Shown here: one piece after another, positions 47,007 to 55,219 of the stretch
How positions within the stretch are numbered: position 1 is the stretch's first letter
Layout: each line of letters begins with the position of its first letter
DNA from: Mesorhizobium amorphae CCNWGS0123
GTDB lineage: Bacteria; Pseudomonadota; Alphaproteobacteria; Rhizobiales; Rhizobiaceae
Direction of reading: 5' to 3'
DNA: 64,000 nucleotides
NCBI RefSeq assembly: GCF_001686985.1
Contig: NZ_CP015318.1
Location: 3,098,001 to 3,162,000, forward strand
The notes under the pieces: generated by a model
Seen by the model: only the letters and a program-made list of their open reading frames with translations
The model's database searches: none
Told to the model about the DNA's origin: nothing
Program-made: the position numbers and the translations under genes

Positions 47007-47437
47007 AGGAATGCCGCCACCAGCGACACCGCCGCAAACAGGGCGAAGGCGAGGCGCTGCTTCATCAGCAGGCGGCGCGTGCCTGCCATGCGCTGGTCGA
47101 GCGAGCGAGTGGCGGCAGGCGCGGGCTTGAGCCGCATGCGCGCCAGCACGTCGTCGATCGTCGCACCGCCGGCTGCTTCATTGTCGTGGCTGGCCATCAG
47201 CCGGAACAGCAGCGCGTCGAACAGGATGAGCATGGAGAAGGCGAGGGTAGCCAGGGCGCCCACCGCCGCCACGAACCAGGCCGCCGCCGACAGCGGCGTC
47301 GCCTGCGGCCCGGCCGCAAGCCCGATGACAGGCGTGGCAAGCATGCAGGCCGCGATCAGCAGCAGCGGCCACGCCACCTGCACCATCAGCCCGGCAGCGA
47401 AGGCGCCGGCTTTGTCCTGGAAGGCGCTGCCGCTCAT
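47003..47437 (-). CDS. Hypothetical membrane protein in the lipid cluster
   Basis: The 144-residue protein has three likely transmembrane segments (VQVAWPLLLIAACMLATPVI, AAAWFVAAVGALATLAFSML, and FALFAAVSLVAAFL at the C-terminus) and a basic cytoplasmic loop (RMRLKPAPAATRSLDQRMAG). No family is recognised. It overlaps the acyltransferase by four bases. The repeat pair just upstream separates it from the phosphatase gene; the operon may continue through it. Confidence 0.7.
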   Translation of the reverse strand: MSGSAFQDKAGAFAAGLMVQVAWPLLLIAACMLATPVIGLAAGPQATPLSAAAWFVAAVGALATLAFSMLILFDALLFRLMASHDNEAAGGATIDDVLARMRLKPAPAATRSLDQRMAGTRRLLMKQRLAFALFAAVSLVAAFL

Positions 47438-47497
47438 GCCGGAACAATCACGTCAGGTTTGGTGCAGCCCCTCACCATTTCCGGGCGTTTGCGCGGC

Positions 47498-47668
47498 TCC
47501 TCATCCGCCTGCCGGAGCCTTCTCCCCGTATGGTGACGGGGAGAAGGGACTGGCTGCGGCCTTGGCGCTACCTCAGCACTATTGATGATTGGCGAAACCG
47601 TCGAGGAGTGCGTCCCTCTCCCCGTCACCATACGGGGAGAGGATGCAGGCAGGCAGGTGAGGGGCAGT
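47498..47668. repeat. Inverted pair of dispersed palindromic repeats inside the lipid cluster
   Basis: Left unit 47498-47548: CTCATCCGCCTGCCGGAGCC and then a CTTCTCCCCGT-ATGGTG-ACGGGGAGAAGG hairpin. Right unit 47614-47668: a CTCTCCCCGT-CACCAT-ACGGGGAGAGG hairpin followed by GCAGGCAGGCAGGTGAGGGGC. The units are inverted, as in the 33.3-kb and 61.3-kb pairs. This one lies between two genes of one apparent operon. Confidence 0.75.
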
Positions 47669-47744
47669 ACAGACATCAACAATTGCTCGCCTTCCCATAA
47701 GGACGCGCCAGCGCTCATCAACGTAAAGCCATTGCCCCGTTCGC

Positions 47745-49085
47745 TCATGCCGGTTCGTCCACCCTTGCATGAATGTGCACTGGACGGCCGGATGCCGCGA
47801 GCACCTTCCGCGCTTGTGCTGCCGTGTGCGACCGGCCGGTGGCGACCAGCCATTCGGCGACGACACCGGCGCTACGCTGGAAGCCGAGCGCGCAGCAGAC
47901 CAGCACTGTGCCGTGCCTGCGTGCCGCTTCGATCGCCGGCACGGCTTCGGCAAGCCTGTCCGCAGGCGGCGCCACAAGGTCAAGCATGGCAAGGCTGGTC
48001 CAGCGGCAGGAGGTGCCGCGCGGCCGTTCCAGTTCGGCAGCAAGGTCGATCACCGTGCCGAAGCTGTTGGCTTCGCTGGCGGTCGGAAAACGGCCGAGGA
48101 ACACGCCGTCGGTGACCGCCACATGCGCCGGCAGTTTTCGTGTCCACATCCACTGATTGATCCGGGCACCGAGCCGGTATGGCGAGAGCACGATGCGGCT
48201 GGCCAGCGGCACAGTGCCGTCGGCGGCTTTCTGGAACACTTTGACCCCGGCCCCGGCATAGGCGAAGGCGACGATGGCCAGCGCCAAGGCCGGCCACAAC
48301 AGGATCAGCGCGACAGGCGAGGCGAAGGCGCCGGCAGCCGCGCCCGCCAGCGCCAGAGCCGCGCCCAGCGCATAGAACCGCGCCAGCCGCCTGGCTTTCG
48401 GGTCGGTTGTCAGGCGAAAGCCGGAAAAGGGCAATTCGCCCTTGGCCGGGAAAAGCCACAGCGCAAAAAAACCGAGCAGTGCGCCGGTCGGGATGTCGAT
48501 GAAATGGTGCTGCCACGTCGTCAGCACCGAGGCGCCGATCAGGAAACACCAGACGTGCCAGACGACACCGGTAATGCCGCTCAGTCGCTGCCGCCAGTGG
48601 TCCCAGATGATCACCAGCAGCGCGATGTGCAGCGATGGCGCCTGGTTGAACGGTTTGTCGAAGCCGCCGAGCACCGCAAACAGGAAACCGGGCAGCCCTG
48701 AGGTTTCCGGCCGCACGAAGGTCGCCTTCAGCGGGAACAGGATGAAGCAGGTCACCGCGACGGCTTGCGCCGTGAGATAGCGGCCGGCGAGGCGGTCGAC
48801 ACCGTTCTTCGTATCGTTGAGCAGCAGCGACAGGCCGTAAAACAGATTGATCGACCAATAGGGCACGATCGTCCAGGCCATGAACGGGATGTCGCGCTCC
48901 CACGCAAAGACGATGCTGCCGACATCGTCGCGCCGCGACGCCAGCCAGTTGGCAAAGCCGTAGGTCGAGTAGAACAGCGGCGCCAGCAGCATCAGCCAAA
49001 GCGCGGCCCTGAGCAGGATGGCGCTGAAGCGATCTTTCGGCCGCTCGGCCGCAATGGGGGCAAGGTCTGCGGCAGGCACGGCCAT
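47745..49085 (-). CDS. PAP2-type membrane phosphatase fused to a dual-specificity phosphatase (YnbD-like)
   Basis: The 446-residue protein has an N-terminal membrane PAP2/Aur1-like region with FNQAPSLHIALLVIIWDHW (PSxH) and TTWQHHFIDIPTGALLGFFA (HxxxD). A C-terminal cytosolic phosphatase domain follows with the CX5R loop in GTVLVCCALGFQRSAGVVAE; the usual His before the nucleophile is replaced by Cys. This fusion is the arrangement of E. coli YnbD. It would act on a phospholipid phosphate, perhaps phosphatidylinositol- or phosphatidylglycerol-phosphate-like. It begins three bases after the previous stop codon. Confidence 0.88.
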   Translation of the reverse strand: MAVPAADLAPIAAERPKDRFSAILLRAALWLMLLAPLFYSTYGFANWLASRRDDVGSIVFAWERDIPFMAWTIVPYWSINLFYGLSLLLNDTKNGVDRLAGRYLTAQAVAVTCFILFPLKATFVRPETSGLPGFLFAVLGGFDKPFNQAPSLHIALLVIIWDHWRQRLSGITGVVWHVWCFLIGASVLTTWQHHFIDIPTGALLGFFALWLFPAKGELPFSGFRLTTDPKARRLARFYALGAALALAGAAAGAFASPVALILLWPALALAIVAFAYAGAGVKVFQKAADGTVPLASRIVLSPYRLGARINQWMWTRKLPAHVAVTDGVFLGRFPTASEANSFGTVIDLAAELERPRGTSCRWTSLAMLDLVAPPADRLAEAVPAIEAARRHGTVLVCCALGFQRSAGVVAEWLVATGRSHTAAQARKVLAASGRPVHIHARVDEPA

Positions 49086-49088
49086 GCT

Positions 49089-50900
49089 CTAGACGCGCCG
49101 CGCGACCGAGACGGTGAAGATGCCCCACTGGTCGATGCGCTGGTCGATCTTCTCGAAGCCGGCAACCGCCACCAGCTGGTCCATCTCGCCCTGCGTGCGC
49201 CGCCGCATCACCCAGGCCTGGCCGCCGCGATGCGAGGTCAGGCTGCGCGCAATCATCTCCAGCTGCGGGTGCCAGGGCTGGTTGGTGTAGATCAGCAGGC
49301 CACCGGGCTGCATGGCGCTGGCCAGTCCGCCCAGCGAGCGCGCGATCATAGCATTGTCGGCAAACAGCTCGTAGAGCCCGGAGACGATGGCGAGATCGGG
49401 CGCCGGCTTCAGGGCGCCTAGCATCTTTGCGTCGAAGGCGTCGGCCTTGCGGAAAGAGACGCTGGTCGGCAAATTCCGGTCGGCGATCAGCTTCGAGCCC
49501 AACCCGACATTGATGTCGGAATAATCTTGCAGCCGCACGCTCGCCGGCGGCTCGGCGCATTTGGCGATGGCATCGAGCACATAGCGGCCATGGCCGGCGG
49601 CGATGTCGACTATGTGCGCGGGACGGCCGGCCGCCTTCAGCGCCGCGACAGCGTTGCCGATCAATTCTTCCAGGTGAAGCTTGCGCTGGCGGATGCCGCG
49701 CCAGCCGATGGCGTCGAGGAAGGTGCGGTCGACCATGCGGGCGACGAAGCCGATGCCCCGCGCCTCGTTCTCGTAGACATAGTCCAGCGTCGAGCCGGAA
49801 TCGAAGCCGGTGGCGATGCCCGTCTTCATGCCGGGCGACAGCCAGGCGCCCATGCGGATCGAGGCGCGGCTCATGGCCCAGTAGAGGCCCTTGGGCGACA
49901 GCAGCGGCAGCGGCGAGGCAAGGTGGTCGGCCTCGTCGCGCGTGTAGCCGGTACGGTCGGCGCCGGTCAGGTCTATCGCCTTCTCCGGCGTCGCGAACTG
50001 CTTTTCCAGGAACGGCCGGATCAGGTCGAGCGCCATCTTGCGGTCGCGCTCGCCCAGCGTGTCGTGGAAGAAGCCGGGCAGCACATGCCGCTCCTTGGCG
50101 AGGCTCGCCAGGTTGACGAAGAACTCGTGCTGCGGCCCGTGACGTACCACCCAGTCGGCTCCGGAGATCAGGAGCTGCGTCGGCACTGTGATGGCGCGGG
50201 CATCGGAAACGATGCGCGCGGCATGGGCATAAAGCTCGACCAGAATGTTGGAGGCGATCGGCCGTGTGATCAGCGGATCGGCCTCAAAGGAGGCGATGCG
50301 CTCGGCATCATGGGTGAGCAATTTCGCCTTGACGTAGGAATTGACGAAGAAGCGGCCCTTGAGCTTCTGCCAGAGTGCGATGCCTTCCTTGGCGAAGGGC
50401 ACGTAGAGCTTGACGGAAAAGGCCGGCGAGGCCGCCACCATCGCGCGGATGTCGGGCGCATAGTCATGCACCCAGGCGGCAGTGAGCACGGCGCCGAACG
50501 ATTGCGCGATCAGCGCGATGTCGCGCTGGCCAAACCCGTCCCTGCCGATCTCGCGCACGAAACAGTCGATGTCGCGCACAAGTGCGGCGAAGGACGGCGC
50601 ATAGCCGCGTTCGCCGGCCGAGCGGCCATTGCCGCGCGCGTCCCAGGCGTAGAAGGCGTAGTCGGGCATGGCCAGTTCATCGACCAGATGCGCCATGCGG
50701 CCGCCATGTTCGTGGCCGCGATGGAACAGGAGGATGGCGCCCTTGGCGGATTCCCCGACGGCCGGCCAGTAGCGGTAGAAGATCTCGGTGCCGTCATGGC
50801 TCTTGAAGGTCCGCTCCTCGGCCACGCGCTTCTCGTCGGCGACAGTGGCGGCGGTAATGTTCTGTTCGTGAAGCATGGCGGTTCCTTCGAGGCTGGTCAT
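49089..50900 (-). CDS. Bifunctional alpha/beta hydrolase and SAM-dependent methyltransferase (YnbC-like)
   Basis: The 603-residue protein joins a serine hydrolase (about residues 30-310; AILLFHRGHEHGGRMAHLVD, nucleophile Ser in ALIAQSFGAVLTAAWVHDY, Asp in LLISGADWVV, His in LPGFFHDTLGERD) to a methyltransferase (about 350-600) with the SAM loop IVDIAAGHGRYVLDAI. The first Gly of GxSxG is Ala. The same fusion is seen in E. coli YnbC. It probably modifies or deacylates a lipid head group. ATG 50900 overlaps the phosphatidyltransferase stop; ATG 50876 also has GAAGGAA upstream. Confidence 0.88.
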   Translation of the reverse strand: MTSLEGTAMLHEQNITAATVADEKRVAEERTFKSHDGTEIFYRYWPAVGESAKGAILLFHRGHEHGGRMAHLVDELAMPDYAFYAWDARGNGRSAGERGYAPSFAALVRDIDCFVREIGRDGFGQRDIALIAQSFGAVLTAAWVHDYAPDIRAMVAASPAFSVKLYVPFAKEGIALWQKLKGRFFVNSYVKAKLLTHDAERIASFEADPLITRPIASNILVELYAHAARIVSDARAITVPTQLLISGADWVVRHGPQHEFFVNLASLAKERHVLPGFFHDTLGERDRKMALDLIRPFLEKQFATPEKAIDLTGADRTGYTRDEADHLASPLPLLSPKGLYWAMSRASIRMGAWLSPGMKTGIATGFDSGSTLDYVYENEARGIGFVARMVDRTFLDAIGWRGIRQRKLHLEELIGNAVAALKAAGRPAHIVDIAAGHGRYVLDAIAKCAEPPASVRLQDYSDINVGLGSKLIADRNLPTSVSFRKADAFDAKMLGALKPAPDLAIVSGLYELFADNAMIARSLGGLASAMQPGGLLIYTNQPWHPQLEMIARSLTSHRGGQAWVMRRRTQGEMDQLVAVAGFEKIDQRIDQWGIFTVSVARRV

Positions 50901-51577
50901 AGGTCGCCTCTAAGGCCGCTGCGTATCCGGTTGATGGCGGTCGCAAGCGACAGTGTAGCCATGGCCGGAAACACAAAGGGTGTAAGGACTTGCAGCCAAA
51001 GCCCGCAGGCGATGAGGAAGCCAATGATGCCGAGCGCCAGGGCCCGGTCGCTCTTGCCGAACGGGCCGGCATAGTTGCGGCTCGTGCCGGCCGCGACGCC
51101 GAGCACGCCGGCATATTCCGCGATGATCGCGGCAATCGCAAAGGCGACGACGCCCCAGACAGGAAAGGCGATGGCGAAGGCGAGGATCAATGCCAGGTCC
51201 GAAACAACGTCGCAGAGTTCGTTGAGATACATGCCGAGCCTGGAGGCCTGCCCATGCTCCCGGGCGAGCATGCCGTCGATGGCGTTCAGCGCCATGCGTG
51301 CGAATAGCACCGCCGGCATCAAGAGGAACACCCCGCGATGATCGGCAGACGCGGCGACCGCCGCGCCGGTGGCGATCGAGAGTGCGGCAGCGAGAAGCGT
51401 GATCTGGTTGGCGGTGACGCCGGTTCTTGCCAGCCAGTCGGCAAGCGGCCTCAACCTCGCCTGGAAGGCTGGTTTCAACGCATAGAGCGTCGGCATCTGC
51501 GATTCCCCAACCCGTGCCTCAATCCGGCGAAGATGATCAATCGGCGGACAAGACGCAAGGGCGAAGGAGTGCACCAT
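50897..51577 (-). CDS. CDP-alcohol phosphatidyltransferase (YnbA-like)
   Basis: The 226-residue membrane protein has the CDP-alcohol phosphatidyltransferase motif (consensus DxxDGxxAR-x8-GxxxDxxxD) in the form NAIDGMLAREHGQASRLGMY followed by LNELCD. Two of the four acidic positions are Asn (first and third Asp). It has about five further hydrophobic segments. It is the first gene of the cluster and would attach a head group to CDP-diacylglycerol. ATG 51496 (MPTLYALK) is an alternative start, as the first 27 residues are not hydrophobic. Confidence 0.85.
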   Translation of the reverse strand: MVHSFALASCPPIDHLRRIEARVGESQMPTLYALKPAFQARLRPLADWLARTGVTANQITLLAAALSIATGAAVAASADHRGVFLLMPAVLFARMALNAIDGMLAREHGQASRLGMYLNELCDVVSDLALILAFAIAFPVWGVVAFAIAAIIAEYAGVLGVAAGTSRNYAGPFGKSDRALALGIIGFLIACGLWLQVLTPFVFPAMATLSLATAINRIRSGLRGDL

Positions 51578-51651
51578 ATTTTAGCATATGCTTGACAAAG
51601 CGAGCGCCACGGGATCACTTTCGCTGATCGCTTCTGGCAGAGGGGATGCCG

Positions 51652-51750
51652 ATGAAAAAGGCCTACAGCAAGCCGACGCTTAGCCGGCGCGAAAAGCTGT
51701 CCGTGGTGACGGCAGGCGCGCCCGTTTCAGACGCCAACCCGAAGGCTTGA
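51652..51750 (+). CDS. Putative RiPP precursor peptide with lasso-like leader
   Basis: A 32-residue ORF starts at ATG 51652 behind AGAGGGG and opens MKKAYSKPTLSRREKLSVVT, closing AGAPVSDANPKA. The leader has the YxxPxL block used by lasso-peptide leader-binding (RRE) proteins, and a Thr ten residues after the Leu (YSKPTLSRREKLSVVT). Rhizobial genomes contain short ORFs of this kind annotated as putative RiPP precursors. The presumed core is 11-12 residues; with Gly as residue 1 the first acidic residue falls at position 6, one short of the usual 7-9. No cyclase, protease or transporter gene is nearby. A TTGACA box lies at 51592-51597. Confidence 0.55.
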   Translation: MKKAYSKPTLSRREKLSVVTAGAPVSDANPKA

Positions 51751-52452
51751 TCCAGGCCAAAGCTTGATCCAGGCTTGAGTTTCCCGCGAGGGAGAGGCTG
51801 GCCAGGAGCGGGCGGTACACTTGCAAGTGCCCGCCCGTCCGGCGCCGCCGCCAATGCTGTTGAAACCCCGTCCGTCCCCAACAGCCACGGTTATGGCGTG
51901 ACCCGTAGTTGTGCGAATATCCATTGGCGGTGCCGCCTGTCAACGCCGCCTGGGTGGGGCTGAAAGAGAGGATTTTCAGTCTTCGGGCAGGCGCTTGGAG
52001 CACCGCTCGATCACGCTATTGCCGGCATGAAAAGACCTCGGGAAAGCCGGTTTTCCGGGCTTTTCGCGGTTGCAGGGGACGTTGCGTCAGCCCTGATCTA
52101 GGCGCTTGAATCGGTTTACTTTTCGCTGGCCGGGCGCGCTCCGCGCCGGGCTTTTCAACCTGACTTTTTTTGGGTGTATTTTCGTGGCGGCTCTTTCGGC
52201 GTGCTTCGCCGCCGGGGGAGCTTGCGTTGCCACTGCCGTGAAGCCTCTGCTCTCGCTCGCCGGAAGCAGGGAGGCGCAAATAGCAGCCTCTCACGTCACT
52301 TAAGCGATGCGCGGGGGTAAAAGGCAGCCAGCTTAAATGCGGCAACGCCGGCCCGATGGCGGATCGTCGTCCCCTGAAGATGTGGTGATGAACGAAAATC
52401 GAGGCAAATCCTTAGGAAATAGTTAGCGTATTCATGATTGCTTAAATGCGCT
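51751..52452. other. 702-bp intergenic region rich in hairpins
   Basis: No gene is supported. It contains a strong stem (GCGGGCGGTACACTTG paired with CAAGTGCCCGCCCGT, about 51819-51849), a short AAAGCCGGTTTTCCGGGCTTTT stem near 52050, and a terminator-like hairpin at 52128-52155. Short ORFs here (for example from TTG 52106) overlap these structures and lack ribosome-binding sites. It separates the RiPP-like ORF from the Tad genes and might hold a small RNA. Confidence 0.45.
52128..52155 (+). terminator. Terminator-like hairpin upstream of the Tad genes
   Basis: GGCC-GGCGCG pairs with CGCGCC-GGCT with one G-G mismatch around a CTC loop, followed by TTTT and, after nine bases, TTTTTTT. No gene ends just before it, so it may end a small RNA or the RiPP-like transcript. 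Confidence 0.55.
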
Positions 52453-53697
52453 ATGCGGATGCTTCTGAATACTCTTTTGGACTTTGTCTCCCACTGCCTG
52501 CGTCGCGGCGCCGAGGCGGACGGCAACGTCGCCGTCGTTTTCGCGCTGACTTTGCCCGTCGTCGTCGGCGGGGCAGGTCTCGGCGTGGAGACGTCCTACT
52601 GGTACTATTCGAGCCTGAAGCTGCAGGCGACCGCGGACGCCGCCGCCTATGCCGGTGCGCTCGAGAAGATCGCGGGATCCGACACCACGGCGATCACGAC
52701 GGCCGCCATCCAGTCGGCCACCTCGAACGGACTAGGCACCGGCACCATCGTCGTCCACACGCCGCCCACCTCGGGGCCGAACACGGCCAACAAGGCGGTC
52801 GAGGTGATCCTCAACCGGAACCTTGACCGAATCTTCACCTCGATCTTCGTTCAGGGGCAGGTTCCCGAAAAGGCGAGGGCGGTGGCGCTCATCACCGATG
52901 GCGCCTATGCCTGCAACATAGCGCTCAATGCGTCGGCCTCGCAGGCGATACTCTTTTCCGGCAACACCACCCCCAAGCAGACCGGCTGCGTCACCATGTC
53001 GAATTCGATCGCCAGCGATGCCATCAAGCTTCAGGGCTCGGCGACCCTCGAGACTGACTGCCTGATATCGGTTGGCGGCGTTTCGCTTGCCAACACACCC
53101 ACGATGGTCTGCAAGGCCCCGATTACCCAGGCCTTGCCTGCGGCCGATCCTTACGCCAGCCTGCCGACACCCACGGCCTCGAACCCGTGCAAGAACGTCA
53201 ACGGCAACAAAACCTCACAAACGCTCCAGGCCGGCACCTACTGCAGCGGCATGGACCTCAAGGGCAACGTTACGCTTTCTCCGGGTGTCTATGTCGTGGA
53301 GGGCAGTTTGAAGGTCAACGCCAACGCGGTCATCTCCGGAACCGGCGTGACCATCTTCATGTCCGGCAGCAACACCGTCAGCATGAACGGCAATGCCACG
53401 GTGACACTGAGCGCGCCGACCTCGGGCGCCTATTCCGGCGTGCTGTTCTACGGCGACAGGACGGGGACCGCGGCACAGAGCACCTTCAACGGCACCGCGA
53501 GCTCGCTTTTGACCGGGGCCATCTATTTCCCCAGGCAGCAGGTCAACTATCTCGGCAATTTCTCGGGCATAAATGGCTGCACCCAGGTGGTTGCGGACAC
53601 GATCCAGTGGTCCGGCAGTACGATCATCAAGCAGGACTGCACCAGCCTTGGGATGAAGAATATTCCGGCCGCCCAAGCCGTGCGGATCGTCGAGTAG
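52453..53697 (+). CDS. TadG-like protein: pilus-assembly TadE/G N-terminus plus beta-rich C-terminus
   Basis: The 414-residue protein has the TadG-type N-terminus (GNVAVVFALTLPVVVGGAGL followed by GVETSYWYYSSLKLQATADA), a hydrophobic helix processed like a pseudopilin, and a large external part with YASLPTPTASNPCKN and a beta-helix-like repeat stretch (GNVTLSPGVYVVEGSLKVNA, then VTIFMSGSNTVSMNGNATVT). ATG 52453 is preferred over the TTG at 52438. It is followed by two TadE-like genes, but no other tad genes are in the window. Confidence 0.85.
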   Translation: MRMLLNTLLDFVSHCLRRGAEADGNVAVVFALTLPVVVGGAGLGVETSYWYYSSLKLQATADAAAYAGALEKIAGSDTTAITTAAIQSATSNGLGTGTIVVHTPPTSGPNTANKAVEVILNRNLDRIFTSIFVQGQVPEKARAVALITDGAYACNIALNASASQAILFSGNTTPKQTGCVTMSNSIASDAIKLQGSATLETDCLISVGGVSLANTPTMVCKAPITQALPAADPYASLPTPTASNPCKNVNGNKTSQTLQAGTYCSGMDLKGNVTLSPGVYVVEGSLKVNANAVISGTGVTIFMSGSNTVSMNGNATVTLSAPTSGAYSGVLFYGDRTGTAAQSTFNGTASSLLTGAIYFPRQQVNYLGNFSGINGCTQVVADTIQWSGSTIIKQDCTSLGMKNIPAAQAVRIVE

Positions 53698-53701
53698 CGG
53701 C

Positions 53702-54142
53702 ATGGGGCCATTCGCGATCCGCTTCCGCAAGAACCGCTCCGGCGCCGCCGCGGTGGAATTCGCGCTCGTGCTGCCAGTGCTGTGCACCGCGCTCTTCGGC
53801 ATCGCCGACGGCTGGTCCTACGTCACCAGTTCGCTGGCGATGCGGGCCGGCGTGAAGACGGCGGCGAACCTGGTGATGGCCGGCGCCACCGACGACAGCG
53901 CCATCCAGGCCGCGGCGGTGGCAAGCTGGGAAAAGAAACCGGACGATGCGGCGGTCACGGTTACCCGCAGCTACAAGTGCGGAACGACCGTGGTCACTTC
54001 GACGACCATCTGCGCGGGCCCGAAGGTGTCTTCGGTCTTCGTCCAGATCCAGGCGTCGGGCACCTGGGTTCCGCCTTTCACCTTCGGTGTCTTCCCGGGC
54101 AACAGCGAGATTTCTCATCAGCAGGTGGTCCGTGTCCGCTAA
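53702..54142 (+). CDS. TadE-like pseudopilin
   Basis: The 146-residue protein has the TadE signature [20 protein letters not shown] and then [20 protein letters not shown], with Gly and Glu positioned as at a prepilin cleavage site. The C-terminal domain ([20 protein letters not shown]) has two cysteines. It begins four bases after the TadG-like stop and is coupled to the next TadE-like gene by an 11-bp overlap. Confidence 0.9.
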   Translation: MGPFAIRFRKNRSGAAAVEFALVLPVLCTALFGIADGWSYVTSSLAMRAGVKTAANLVMAGATDDSAIQAAAVASWEKKPDDAAVTVTRSYKCGTTVVTSTTICAGPKVSSVFVQIQASGTWVPPFTFGVFPGNSEISHQQVVRVR

Positions 54143-54542
54143 ACAGAGAGCCAGGGCATTTGCCGGCGATGCCTCGGGCGGCGCCGCTTTCGAATTCGCG
54201 CTGATCGCGCCTTTCCTGATCATGCTCCTATTCGGCATCTTCGCCTTCGGCTGGTCGATGAACAACATGTCCAGCGTGCGCTACGCGCTCGAGGCGTCCG
54301 CGCGTTCCCTGCAGCTCAACAACACCATGACCGAGTCCCAGATCCAGGCGATCGCGAAACAGAAGCTCGAGGCGCTCGGCCTGAAAAACGTCAGCGTCAC
54401 GATCACCACCGACCCGGCGAGCGGCGGCTTCAAGATGGCGCATGTCAACGCCAGCTATGCCTTCGTGATCGACTTTCCCTACTTCGACCAGTACCCCATC
54501 AGCTACGCGACAACCGTCACCGTGCCGCTGATTGCCTCGTAG
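54132..54542 (+). CDS. TadE-like pseudopilin, second copy
   Basis: The 136-residue protein has the same TadE region ([20 protein letters not shown]) and an external tail ([40 protein letters not shown]). GTG 54132 with AGGTGG upstream overlaps the previous gene by 11 bp. With its neighbours it forms a minor-pilin unit for a Flp/Tad-type pilus or a related surface structure. Confidence 0.88.
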   Translation: MSAKQRARAFAGDASGGAAFEFALIAPFLIMLLFGIFAFGWSMNNMSSVRYALEASARSLQLNNTMTESQIQAIAKQKLEALGLKNVSVTITTDPASGGFKMAHVNASYAFVIDFPYFDQYPISYATTVTVPLIAS

Positions 54543-54571
54543 GAGGCGCGAGGCGGCCAGTTTTGCGGGCT

Positions 54572-55060
54572 TCAGTCTCCGTCGCCGGAAGAAGCCTTGC
54601 CGCACGCGGCCAGCACCTTGCCGATGGCGACGCTTGAGCCTGCGAGCGGAAAGCTGTTCTCGCCATATTTGTCCGAAGCGACCGTGGCTTCGCCCTTGGC
54701 GCGCAGCAAGGCGAGCAGCGGGTCGGCGCTGTCCATGTGCAGCGTGAAGTAATTGTACATCGCCTCGAGTTCGAGCGTCTTGGTCACGGCCTTGCCGCCG
54801 GCCCTGAACACGAACGAAGCGCTGATGCCGGGTTCCAGCTGCTGGCCGGTGGGACCGAGATCATAGCTCAGCACCGGCTTGCCAAAACAGGTCAGCATCA
54901 GGTGCGCATCGGCCTTCGGTCCGCCGCAGACCGACGCCGTCAGCACACTGCCGCCTTCGTCTTCCTCCATCTTCGCGGACCAGCCGCATGGCGCGGCATA
55001 AGCCGACTGCGTGGCCTGCAGTGCTGCCGCGAAGATGAATGCCGCCAGCACGCTTCGCAT
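54572..55060 (-). CDS. Exported protein of unknown function
   Basis: The 162-residue product has a signal peptide (MRSVLAAFIFAAALQATQSA, cleaved near AYA-AP) and a mature domain with three to four cysteines (APCGWSAK, TASVCGGPKADAHLMLTCFG, VLAACGKASSGDGD) that may form two disulfides. ATG 55060 has GAGGG five bases upstream. No family is recognised. It points away from the NfeD-slipin pair, with which it shares a 159-bp promoter region. Confidence 0.7.
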   Translation of the reverse strand: MRSVLAAFIFAAALQATQSAYAAPCGWSAKMEEDEGGSVLTASVCGGPKADAHLMLTCFGKPVLSYDLGPTGQQLEPGISASFVFRAGGKAVTKTLELEAMYNYFTLHMDSADPLLALLRAKGEATVASDKYGENSFPLAGSSVAIGKVLAACGKASSGDGD

Positions 55061-55219
55061 GATTTCCCTCATCGAGACATTCGTGGCCACCGACCATACA
55101 GGGCAAATGCTTGGGTGGCAGCACCGAGATTGGCAAAGGTGGATGCGAGCCACTCACCACCGCATCCTCATTGGACTTCGCCCCAATACAACCCATATTG
55201 AATCCATGGAGCTTTGAGC

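Noticed and set aside
52106..52303. A 65-codon plus-strand ORF with hydrophobic stretches before the Tad genes
   Set aside because: It starts at a TTG without a ribosome-binding site and runs through a terminator-like hairpin.
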